From: Omnitrophica WOR_2 bacterium RBG_13_41_10
Lineage (GTDB): Bacteria > Omnitrophota > Gorgyraeia > Gygaellales > Profunditerraquicolaceae
Assembly (NCBI GenBank): GCA_001805465.1
Contig: MHGH01000013.1
Span: forward strand, 124,661-133,798
Length of the DNA: 9,138 nucleotides
Direction of reading: 5' to 3'
The translations under genes were made by a program, and so were the position numbers. The stretch's first letter is position 1, and each line of letters opens with the position of its first letter. The notes beneath the pieces were generated by a model, which ran no database searches, was not told where the DNA came from, and saw only the letters and a program-made list of their open reading frames with translations. Shown here in pieces: positions 1 to 6,946 of the stretch.

Positions 1-1176
1 ATATTTATCTACTGACTTGAATACATTCTCGGTTGTATATTTAAGTGCAAAATTATAAGCATTTCTGCGGAATTCTTCAAGAATATTTCTATTAGCTAAT
101 ACTTTCAAAATAGCGTTAATAAATTTACCCTTATCATAATCAATAGCTATGCCTGCCTTCAATTGATCTATCTCGTCTGCTACAGCAGCTACACGAGTAA
201 TGACGATAGGGATACCGCAAAAAGCATAGAGTTTTGGCTTGCCCGGATCTGCATAAATCACATTATTATCTTTTTCATTGGTCCATGTACAAATACCAAC
301 CGTACAACGGCTTACAATCTCAAAAACATCTGAATCGTCTTCGATAAACCCATGGAAAATGAATTTACCTTGCAAATCATTATTACTTACCATTTGCTTA
401 ATTGCCTTGTCATCCGGCCCTTTTCCAATAATCCTAATTTTTAAAGCCGGTTTAATTTTAATAAGATCAGCCATGGCCTCTATAACGATTCGTAATCCTT
501 GATTCCACGAAAGCGTACCAACAAACACCAATGTATCTGTTTCAATCTCTTCTAGCGGTCTATATCTTAATGTTTTTTCCCCATATGTTAAAGGCACAAT
601 CAGGTGGCGATAACGATTACGACTAAAATTCATTAACTTTTCCCTTGCTTCAGGGATACGAGGACTCAAATTCCACACCATAGCAACTTGTTTGCAACAG
701 TATCTATCAAGATACCAGATGCTTTTATTGATTACTGTATTAATGTGTAACTTGGCCGGAGCAGGATAGTAATCCAACGTATAGTAAATTACATGCTTAA
801 CAATACCTAATTGCTTAAGCAATATCCCAAACAGCGTGGAAAAACAGGCAATACCGATAAAAATATCAAATTTCTTTCTCAATTTCAATACAGCTAAGAA
901 CATCGAGAAAATATATAGCAAAAAAACTGGTCCCATTAAAAGTTGATTAAACCAATAAATTCCTTTAAGTTGAACACTTAAAAGAGGTAATTCTTTAATT
1001 CGTTTACCATTTTTATATAATGTGCATCTTGCTATTCCTTTAATAGCAAAAGGATTACTGATGCCAACTATACCGAGGTAATTAACTTTATCTTTAAGAT
1101 AATCCTCTATGGTTTCTGTCCGACTGGTAATTACCTGACCGGCAATAAGAACGTTTAATTCGCCTAATTTAGCCAT
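1..1176 (-). CDS. GT4-like (GT-B fold) glycosyltransferase, 3' end cut by window
   Basis: This is a partial gene: 392 codons are open from ATG at 1176 to the window edge with no stop. Family members usually have about 380-410 residues, so probably only a short C-terminal tail is missing. Residues 1-200 form the acceptor-side domain, with a hydrophobic stretch at about 80-97 (LLMGPVFLLYIFSM region) that could seat it on the inner membrane. The C-terminal Rossmann domain begins with the typical donor-side signature VGTLSWNQGLRIVIEAM (about 218-235). It continues with RIIGKGPD (248-255), FHGFI (274-278) and KPKLYAFCGIP (313-323). The canonical EX7E pair is not obvious; the KPKLYAFCGIP segment resembles GT4 subgroups with a P-x-K-L-x-E-Y-type donor loop. 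It likely transfers a sugar from a nucleotide donor to a lipid-linked glycan; donor and acceptor cannot be read from sequence. Its ATG overlaps the epimerase stop by one base (TAATG) and has no clear Shine-Dalgarno, so translation is probably coupled. Confidence 0.87.
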   Translation of the reverse strand, partial: MAKLGELNVLIAGQVITSRTETIEDYLKDKVNYLGIVGISNPFAIKGIARCTLYKNGKRIKELPLLSVQLKGIYWFNQLLMGPVFLLYIFSMFLAVLKLRKKFDIFIGIACFSTLFGILLKQLGIVKHVIYYTLDYYPAPAKLHINTVINKSIWYLDRYCCKQVAMVWNLSPRIPEAREKLMNFSRNRYRHLIVPLTYGEKTLRYRPLEEIETDTLVFVGTLSWNQGLRIVIEAMADLIKIKPALKIRIIGKGPDDKAIKQMVSNNDLQGKFIFHGFIEDDSDVFEIVSRCTVGICTWTNEKDNNVIYADPGKPKLYAFCGIPIVITRVAAVADEIDQLKAGIAIDYDKGKFINAILKVLANRNILEEFRRNAYNFALKYTTENVFKSVDKY

Positions 1177-2147
1177 TATACTTTTGTATTTTTTAACTGC
1201 GCACTAATCCATTTATAAGTTTCTTTAAGGCCTTCTTCTAAACTCACCTTGGGATACCAATCAAGTATTTTCTTTACTAAAGTAAGATCAGCATTGCGCC
1301 CTCTAACGCCCTGGGGAGCCAAACTGTTATATTTCTTTTTAATTTTCTTACCGGAAATTTTAATAATGATATCGGAGAGTTTATCTATGGTTACCAGATT
1401 ATCTGAACCGATATTTAAAGGCTTAGTATAATCTGACTCCATAAGTATAATTGTTCCTCTTACGCAATCATCGATATAACAATATGACCTAGCCTGTTTT
1501 CCATCTCCCCATATTTCAATTTCTCCCGGATCCGCAGCTTCGGCTACTTTTCTACATAATGCTGCGGGAGATTTCTCTCTGCCCCCCTTATATGTTCCTT
1601 CAGACCCATAAATATTGTGGTAACGCGCTATTCTTATATCTAAATGGTAATCCCGATTATAAGCCTCCATCATTTTTTCTGTATATAGTTTCTCCCATCC
1701 ATAAAAGTTATCTGGATCCGCAGGATAAGCATCTTCTTCTTTTAGACCTTTTATATCCGGTGAGGCCTGGCGGTAAGTAGGATAAATACAGGCGGAAGAT
1801 GAAAAGAAAAAACGTTTTACCTTATTTTTTAGTGATGCCTCCAACATTTTAGTATTGATAAGAACATTGTCTCGCATCACATCTGCTCCCACTTCAGTAA
1901 TAAAGCCAATCCCTCCCATATTCGCAGCTAAATTAAAGACATAATCGATACCTTGCGTGGCTTTAAGGCAATTAGAAAAATCTCTTAAATCTAAAGTTAA
2001 TTTTTCGGAACAATATTTATCTTCAATATACCCATCCCACTTAATATCTAACGCTCTTATAAAATTACCTTGTTTATAAAGCTCTCGGGCTAAATGACTG
2101 CCGATAAAACCACCTGCACCGGTTACTAAAACTCGTTTTTCTTCCAT
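1176..2147 (-). CDS. NAD-dependent epimerase, GDP-mannose 3,5-epimerase-like
   Basis: A complete 323-residue extended short-chain dehydrogenase/epimerase. The NAD-binding GAGGFIG motif is at 10-16 and the catalytic YxxxK at Tyr149-Lys153 (YGWEK). Beyond the generic fold it carries hallmarks of GDP-mannose 3,5-epimerase: NMGGIGFI (76-83), SSSACIYP (116-123), KGGREKSPAA (187-196), WGDGKQARSY (213-222) and GVRGRNAD (280-287). In the plant enzyme Cys145, Tyr174, Lys178 and Lys217 are catalytic. Cys120, Tyr149, Lys153 and Lys192 here match them with the same gapless spacing (plant sequence recalled, not searched). The expected reaction is GDP-mannose to GDP-L-galactose, with GDP-L-gulose as a side product, in the cytoplasm. 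It lacks the longer tails of the roughly 377-residue plant protein. It starts 1 nt after the dehydrogenase stop, with AGGA 7 nt upstream of ATG. A UDP-sugar 4-epimerase or UDP-glucuronate epimerase is less likely because those lack the Cys/Lys acid-base pair. Confidence 0.85.
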   Translation of the reverse strand: MEEKRVLVTGAGGFIGSHLARELYKQGNFIRALDIKWDGYIEDKYCSEKLTLDLRDFSNCLKATQGIDYVFNLAANMGGIGFITEVGADVMRDNVLINTKMLEASLKNKVKRFFFSSSACIYPTYRQASPDIKGLKEEDAYPADPDNFYGWEKLYTEKMMEAYNRDYHLDIRIARYHNIYGSEGTYKGGREKSPAALCRKVAEAADPGEIEIWGDGKQARSYCYIDDCVRGTIILMESDYTKPLNIGSDNLVTIDKLSDIIIKISGKKIKKKYNSLAPQGVRGRNADLTLVKKILDWYPKVSLEEGLKETYKWISAQLKNTKV

Positions 2148-2148
2148 A

Positions 2149-3474
2149 TTAATATCCTGTTCCTAAGTATTTAATATTTATCCTTTGATTTTCTTTTAAA
2201 ACTTTTCCACAGTCTAAAATTATAAAATTTTTATTTATGCCTTCAAAACTTAAGTCTTTAAATTCATCCCAAGAAGTCGCGATTACTCCAATGTCCGTTC
2301 CCTTTAAACAATCATTGACATTTTTAGTATATTCTACTTCATCTCCAAATATTCCTCGAGCATAATCCATGGCCATAGGATCGTATACTCTGATTCGATA
2401 TCCTTCATTAACTAAATATTCGGTAATATCAACGGCTTGGGAATCTTCTATAATTGGCGTATTTGGCTTATAAGATAAACCTAAAATTCCGATCTTTATT
2501 TTATTTCTGGGCTTTTTTATATCTTTAGTTAATTCTTTAATCCTAACTACAATTCTCAATGCCTGATCCCTATTAACTTCATCCACCATCTCTGCTAACT
2601 TTGCCCTTTGTCCTACTTTGCGCGCAAAAGCCGCAAAAGCAACATTGTCTCTAGGAAAACAGGGACCACCATAACCTAAGCCCGGTTTAAAATATTTACT
2701 GCCTATACGACTATCTAGCCCTATTACTTTAGTAATAACTTCTGCATTTGCTCCAGGCATCTGTTCACAGATTGCTGCTAGTGAATTTGCAAAAGTAATT
2801 TTGGTAGTAATATAACAATTGAGTGAAATCTTGGCAATTTCAGCATTAATAGTGGACATACGTGCTATTTTAGGAGTATTCTCGTATATCTTTTTGTATA
2901 AATCCCTTAAGATATCGCCATCTTTTTTATTAGTCTCTCCTATTAAAACAAAATCGGGATTTAAGAAGTCATGTATAACCGTACCCAATGCTATAAATTC
3001 GGGATTATAAGCAAGACCGAAATCCTTCCCGCAAATTTTTCCGCTTAAATCTTCCAAAATAAACTTAGCAACATGCTCGGTAGTGCCGGGCATAACCGTA
3101 GAAGTAATAGCTACCAAATGATAAGCCCTTTTGTCCTTTAAAGAAATAGCAATTTGTTTTAATACCTCTTCTAACTGCTTGTTAGAAAATGCTCCATCTG
3201 CCTCGCTGGGTGTAGCCACTACTACGAAAGTAATATCGGAATTCTTTACTGCTTTTCTATAATCGTTTGTGGCCGTAAGATTATTTTTACATTTCTTTAT
3301 CAATTGAGCTAGCGCCGTTTCCTGAACGGGGCTTTCTCCTCTGTTAATGGCATCGATTTTGTCCTTATCGATATCTACGCCGGTTACTTTATAATTTTTA
3401 TCTGCAAAACAGGCAGCAATACATAAACCCAACTTACCTAATCCAAATACTGAGATCTTTTTTATTCTATCCAT
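2149..3474 (-). CDS. Nucleotide-sugar 6-dehydrogenase (UDP-glucose/GDP-mannose dehydrogenase family)
   Basis: A complete 441-residue protein of normal family length. It oxidises C6 of a nucleotide sugar to the uronic acid in two NAD-dependent steps. The N-terminal NAD domain begins with GLGKLG (11-16), followed by GVDID (32-36), VVVATPS (84-90), STVMPGTT (125-132) and NPEF (157-160). The central domain holds Lys215 and Asn219 (AEIAKISLN), and the active-site loop GGPCFPRD contains nucleophile Cys272 and Asp276. The C-terminal UDP-binding-type domain has GILGLSYKPNTP (329-340). The F-P-R-D form of the Cys loop favours UDP-glucose or GDP-mannose over the N-acetylhexosamine dehydrogenases, which usually read CIP. 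Where UDP-glucose dehydrogenases commonly read KPNTDDxRxSP, this one reads KPNTPIIEDSQA, so the substrate is uncertain and no symbol is given. It has the strongest ribosome-binding site in the window and is followed by the epimerase after 1 nt, suggesting the two make donor sugars together. Confidence 0.92.
   Translation of the reverse strand: MDRIKKISVFGLGKLGLCIAACFADKNYKVTGVDIDKDKIDAINRGESPVQETALAQLIKKCKNNLTATNDYRKAVKNSDITFVVVATPSEADGAFSNKQLEEVLKQIAISLKDKRAYHLVAITSTVMPGTTEHVAKFILEDLSGKICGKDFGLAYNPEFIALGTVIHDFLNPDFVLIGETNKKDGDILRDLYKKIYENTPKIARMSTINAEIAKISLNCYITTKITFANSLAAICEQMPGANAEVITKVIGLDSRIGSKYFKPGLGYGGPCFPRDNVAFAAFARKVGQRAKLAEMVDEVNRDQALRIVVRIKELTKDIKKPRNKIKIGILGLSYKPNTPIIEDSQAVDITEYLVNEGYRIRVYDPMAMDYARGIFGDEVEYTKNVNDCLKGTDIGVIATSWDEFKDLSFEGINKNFIILDCGKVLKENQRINIKYLGTGY
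2155..2164 (-). promoter_or_regulatory. Shine-Dalgarno of the epimerase gene
   Basis: The minus strand reads AGGAACAGGA here, giving two AGGA cores. The nearer one (2155-2158) ends 7 nt before the ATG at 2147. It lies inside the last codons of the dehydrogenase gene, whose TAA ends 1 nt before the ATG, so both direct binding and ribosome reinitiation can serve this start. Confidence 0.55.
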
Positions 3475-3476
3475 TA

Positions 3477-3485
3477 CTCTCCTTT
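3477..3485 (-). promoter_or_regulatory. Strong Shine-Dalgarno of the dehydrogenase gene
   Basis: Read on the minus strand this is AAAGGAGAG, with the GGAG core ending 4 nt before the ATG at 3474. It lies in the 29-nt gap after the radical-SAM/SPASM gene, the longest gap in the window. The other starts in the window have weak or no Shine-Dalgarno, or rely on overlaps, apart from the moderate site of the epimerase. It supports the chosen start and suggests that translation of the dehydrogenase-epimerase-GT4 block starts afresh here. Confidence 0.75.
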
Positions 3486-3503
3486 CTTATTCAAAAAAAT
3501 AAA

Positions 3504-4535
3504 TTACCACGGTGTAATAAAATTAGTATTTATATCGCAATCCCTACAGATTTCTAAAGAATTAAATTTAAGCTCTTTGTGTTTTTTTCTATAAAATCCA
3601 ATGGTCGGGCCATTCCAAATATTTATTAGCTGTTTCTCTAATATGTTTCCTAAGACAATTTTTCCCTCATAATCCATACAGCACAATACTATATCACCGT
3701 TCCAATTTATCCTAATTCCCCTCCAAAGATCAATACAGGGTAATTTGATAATATGGTTTTTATCAACAGGGGTAAAATTATTTTTAAAACCAGGCCAATG
3801 GAAGATGTTCGCATAAGTATATATATCATCAGCTATTGGGTTAAATCTGTGTAAAAAATGTTTAAACCGGCCGTTATTTAGAGAAAAATCTTTGAATCTT
3901 ATACTTACTAACGGGATTGCTAATTTCTGTTTTCGTTTCATTGATTGTAAGAATAAAATATTTTTAACGATATCCTCTAATCCTTCTTTGCCGTGAATTT
4001 TTTTATACACTTCTTCATCTGCCGCATCTATACTTATATCTATCTTATCTATCACCTTTTTGTTTATTATGAAGCAAATAATATCTTTGGTTAAGGCATA
4101 ACCATTAGTAACTAATTCTACGAAATCAGGCTTATTTTGCGATAAATACTCCAACTTTTCCTTAATCCCTTTATCTAAAAAAGCTTCTCCGAAACCGCTT
4201 ATTATTAAATATGGCATCTTGAATGATTTTGCTTCTCTAATTATTCTTTTAAAAGTATCTAGCTTCATAACGCCTCGTTTTCTGTCATGGATAGAGTTAG
4301 GACAAAAAACGCAATTTAGATTACAAAGGTTTGTCAATTCTATCTCTAACGCTAACGGATAAAACAAATTACCTCTATTTTTCTTTTCCAAATCAGAAAT
4401 CTTTTTTAAAGCTTTTTTATATAGCGTGTTTCTATAAAATTTATTTTCTAAAATTATCCCTGAATGCAATAACCTACGGATATTCCTTTTTATATAAAAA
4501 ACTATCCATACCTTTGCTCTTTTAAATAAATTCAT
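3504..4535 (-). CDS. Radical-SAM/SPASM-domain protein
   Basis: A complete 343-residue protein. Residues 1-60 are a basic, partly amphipathic extension (MNLFKRAKVWIVFYIKRNIRR start) that may touch the membrane. The radical-SAM core follows: LEIELTNLCNLNCVFCPN (63-80) holds the [4Fe-4S] ligands Cys71, Cys75 and Cys78, and GFGEAFL (114-120) matches the S-adenosylmethionine-contact GGE-type motif. The C-terminal SPASM-like region has Cys267, the adjacent pair Cys285/Cys286 in the INWNGDIVLCCMDYEG segment, GNI-x-W (296-307) and the closing CRDC (Cys330, Cys333). These can bind an auxiliary Fe-S cluster. Such enzymes make 5'-deoxyadenosyl radicals. Those next to glycan genes are mostly uncharacterised, so the substrate (peptide, sugar or carrier) is unknown. 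Its ATG overlaps the methyltransferase TGA in an ATGA junction, pointing to coupled translation. The preceding bases (TTAGAAAA) are a poor Shine-Dalgarno. Confidence 0.88.
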   Translation of the reverse strand: MNLFKRAKVWIVFYIKRNIRRLLHSGIILENKFYRNTLYKKALKKISDLEKKNRGNLFYPLALEIELTNLCNLNCVFCPNSIHDRKRGVMKLDTFKRIIREAKSFKMPYLIISGFGEAFLDKGIKEKLEYLSQNKPDFVELVTNGYALTKDIICFIINKKVIDKIDISIDAADEEVYKKIHGKEGLEDIVKNILFLQSMKRKQKLAIPLVSIRFKDFSLNNGRFKHFLHRFNPIADDIYTYANIFHWPGFKNNFTPVDKNHIIKLPCIDLWRGIRINWNGDIVLCCMDYEGKIVLGNILEKQLINIWNGPTIGFYRKKHKELKFNSLEICRDCDINTNFITPW

Positions 4536-5239
4536 TTTTCTAATTTAATTAATTTTAATAAACACAAAGGGTATTTATCTGATTTCGCTTCCACTAAACT
4601 AGCAGTCTCTTTGGAACAATTAAACCAGTTATCCGATTCGTCATACCAATAATATTCTTCTTTATTAATTTGAAAATTATTCGTTATTCTCTTTATGCGT
4701 AAGTCATCGTAAATCCTTGTATATGGCTTGATTATTTTTGCTTTGCCAAAAGGAACAGTAATTAAAGCCATTCCTGCGGGCTTTAGGAGCCTAGTAATTT
4801 TTTTCATTGTTAGTAAATCGCCATCTAAATATTCATCTGTCCCGTATCGGCCTGCGATACCAATATGTTCTAAGGTAGATATGGCAGTAACTATATCAAA
4901 ATAATTATCAGGTAAGGTAGCTTTTCTTATGTCTTCTTTTATAAAACGAAAGTTATTAAACTTAATTTTATTAATTATCGTGTAATTTCTTATATCTATT
5001 CCAAAAACCTCATAGCCAAAGCTAGCTAAAATCAAAGGGAAAAAGCTTCCTACGCACCCTACGTCTAAAATTTTCGCTGGAGGCTTGGGTAAATTTCTTA
5101 TTACAAAAGGATATTCAATATATCTATCTGTTGGCTCAAGGGGTTCTTTAGCGAAATATTCTGGAAAAAGCGTATAAAAAGCTTTTACGCCGAATTTGCT
5201 TAAAAAATTATAAACGGATTTTTTAAAATTATTTTTCAT
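4532..5239 (-). CDS. Class I SAM-dependent methyltransferase
   Basis: A complete 235-residue protein, soluble and presumably cytoplasmic. S-adenosylmethionine-binding motif I is ILDVGCVGSFFP (57-68). The acidic residue after strand 2 is Asp82 (FGIDIR), Asp103 follows in KEDIRKA, and the post-motif segment DIVTAISTLEHIG (115-127) is typical of Methyltransf_11/DUF268-like enzymes. The stretch GRYGTDEYLDGD (130-141) right after LEHIG also recalls that group. The N-terminal 40 residues are a short helical cap. In this setting a sugar O-methyltransferase acting on the glycan or a nucleotide sugar is the natural guess, but nothing in the sequence fixes the acceptor. The gene starts 12 nt after the membrane-protein stop with only a weak ribosome-binding site (ACAAGAAT), and ends in an ATGA overlap with the radical-SAM/SPASM gene. 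Confidence 0.86.
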   Translation of the reverse strand: MKNNFKKSVYNFLSKFGVKAFYTLFPEYFAKEPLEPTDRYIEYPFVIRNLPKPPAKILDVGCVGSFFPLILASFGYEVFGIDIRNYTIINKIKFNNFRFIKEDIRKATLPDNYFDIVTAISTLEHIGIAGRYGTDEYLDGDLLTMKKITRLLKPAGMALITVPFGKAKIIKPYTRIYDDLRIKRITNNFQINKEEYYWYDESDNWFNCSKETASLVEAKSDKYPLCLLKLIKLEK

Positions 5240-5251
5240 ATTCTTGTAACT

Positions 5252-6946
5252 TTATCTCTGTCCTCTTGTATCAAAAGATTTTTGTTGTAAGTTACCATTC
5301 CGATTTAATGCAATCACATCTTGCGAACTTATATCTGGGTAGTCAATTAATAATTTTAATAGTTTTGCCTTATTCGTATAAAATCCAAAACTTTTTTCAT
5401 TAGGTATTCTTATAAAATAATTTTTACATCTTTCTAAGTCTAATGGCTTTCCTGAAGTAATTTCTGCATGAACTGGAAAATATAAGTCAACCGGTAATCC
5501 TTTATATTTTATTGCTAAATAAAATAAATAATAACAATGCATATTGTGATCTGCTCCTATAAAAGAATATTCTCCGGGGATATCATTTTCGAGGTAATAG
5601 ATTTGTTTATAAGCATTGGGCACTTTAATACTTTTAAATTCTTGCATAAACTTCGCTATATAGGGCGAGAATGATGAATCACGTGCAATGAACTTTTTTA
5701 CTTCTATTCTCGTAATAGCCGTAAGCCTAAAAAAGAATACTGAAATAAAACTAAGCAGTAGAATAAAACAGCATTTTTTAACAAAGATTATCTTAATCTT
5801 ATTTATCGCTTCAAATGTATAGCAAACAAATAAGCCGATATATAAGGTTGCAGGAATCAACGTGGCGCTTATCTGCCTATCAGCAAGCGGAACTCGCGAA
5901 AAAAGATATGGAAAAAATAATATATATATTAAAGATATTAAACTGTATAATTGTAATATTTTCCTCTTATTGCAAAAAAGCAGGGGGGCAGTAAGAATAA
6001 AAATAGAAAAATAAGGGTAATATTTTGTATGAAAAGTTCCTCCATTAGCTAAAACAGTTTTGGTTTTATGAAAAAAGGTAGCTAAAGTCACTGAAAAATT
6101 AAGAAAAAAGTGCGCCGTAAGATGCAGGAAAGAATAATTAAGATTTTTAATTCTGAACACTAACCAATCGAGCGAAATGGGAAGTGGAGTAGTTTCGATG
6201 CGATAAACTTGCAAAAAATATTTTTGTAAAAAAAACGTGGTTATAAAAAAACTTAATGTAATAAACATTAAAGCAAAAAAATCCTTTTTAAAAAATTTTA
6301 TCTTAAATAAGATTATTAAAAAATAAAATAAAATCATGCCTAGGAAGGTTTCATAAATAAGAATGGATATGAAATAAAAAAGAAAAGACAAAAATAGGTA
6401 TTTCTTTTTATAATTCTCAGGAGCATAAATAACTTTTAAAAATAAATAAAGAGACAAAATTCCAAAAAAAGAAGCCCTCAGAACCGGGGAATGCGGAAAG
6501 CTTAAAATACTATCCATATTTCTCATCGAAACAAGATAGAAACTTGCTGCGATTAAACTGGATAAAGGATTCTTTTTACAGAAAATTTCGGAAGTTCTAA
6601 AAATCATAAAAGCACTAATAATATGGGTGCACAAAGAAACAAAAACACCCAACCAATGAGTATCATTAGTCAACTTTGATATAACCCATAAAAAAGGATA
6701 ATTTAGAGGGAAAAAATGCGGAAAATCGATAGCGAAATTAAAACCCAGATGCGCCATAACATATCTCGTCCCTCCATAATATGCTACTTGGTCCAAAGTA
6801 ATAGAATAAAAAATATTCTTAAAGCCTGCATATAGATAAAAACAGATTATCGTCAGCCATAAAAGGACTAATAAATTTATAAAATTCGGTTTTAAAAAAA
6901 TAGTTTTAAGTTCACAGGCCATATCGTTAATTTGTCTATTTTTCAT
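5252..6946 (-). CDS. Polytopic membrane protein, possible GT-C-type glycosyltransferase
   Basis: A complete 564-residue integral membrane protein that I cannot assign to a named family. About ten to eleven hydrophobic segments are visible, near 22-42, 98-116, 129-145, 155-173, 183-215 (probably two), 223-245, 275-292, 311-325, 333-350, 360-380 and 390-408. A mostly soluble C-terminal domain of about 150 residues (410-564) follows. The first long loop, about 43-97, is aromatic-rich and holds Asp52 in SITLDQVAYYGG. GT-C enzymes that use polyprenyl-phosphate sugars often carry a catalytic Asp in the first extracytoplasmic loop, so this layout fits a GT-C transferase. A Wzy-like polymerase or an uncharacterised envelope protein remains possible. 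Its ATG overlaps the GT2 stop in an ATGA junction. The gene is very A/T-rich, as expected for hydrophobic and Lys/Asn codons. There is no frameshift despite many A/T homopolymers, including a run of eight A at about 6228-6235. Confidence 0.8.
   Translation of the reverse strand: MKNRQINDMACELKTIFLKPNFINLLVLLWLTIICFYLYAGFKNIFYSITLDQVAYYGGTRYVMAHLGFNFAIDFPHFFPLNYPFLWVISKLTNDTHWLGVFVSLCTHIISAFMIFRTSEIFCKKNPLSSLIAASFYLVSMRNMDSILSFPHSPVLRASFFGILSLYLFLKVIYAPENYKKKYLFLSFLFYFISILIYETFLGMILFYFLIILFKIKFFKKDFFALMFITLSFFITTFFLQKYFLQVYRIETTPLPISLDWLVFRIKNLNYSFLHLTAHFFLNFSVTLATFFHKTKTVLANGGTFHTKYYPYFSIFILTAPLLFCNKRKILQLYSLISLIYILFFPYLFSRVPLADRQISATLIPATLYIGLFVCYTFEAINKIKIIFVKKCCFILLLSFISVFFFRLTAITRIEVKKFIARDSSFSPYIAKFMQEFKSIKVPNAYKQIYYLENDIPGEYSFIGADHNMHCYYLFYLAIKYKGLPVDLYFPVHAEITSGKPLDLERCKNYFIRIPNEKSFGFYTNKAKLLKLLIDYPDISSQDVIALNRNGNLQQKSFDTRGQR

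Noticed and set aside
278..502. Plus-strand ORF of 74 codons
   Set aside because: Lies wholly antisense within the GT4 coding region, has no ribosome-binding site and no recognisable domain.
1249..1780. Plus-strand ORFs at 1249-1431 and 1559-1780
   Set aside because: Both are antisense shadows of the epimerase gene, whose conserved motifs fix the true frame.
2819..3010. Plus-strand ORF of 63 codons
   Set aside because: Antisense within the dehydrogenase gene; hydrophobic only because it mirrors conserved coding sequence.
3475..3503. Possible promoter or terminator in the longest intergenic gap
   Set aside because: 29 nt is too short for a -35/-10 pair plus leader, and no GC-rich inverted repeat is present; only a Shine-Dalgarno is supported.
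4331..4525. Plus-strand ORF of 64 codons
   Set aside because: Antisense to the N-terminal part of the radical-SAM/SPASM gene; low complexity, no start signal.
6210..6236. A/T-rich near-palindrome and a run of eight A, considered as a hairpin, terminator or slippage site
   Set aside because: It lies inside an intact membrane-protein reading frame of generally A/T-rich sequence; the stem is only A:T pairs, and no alternative frame product is suggested.
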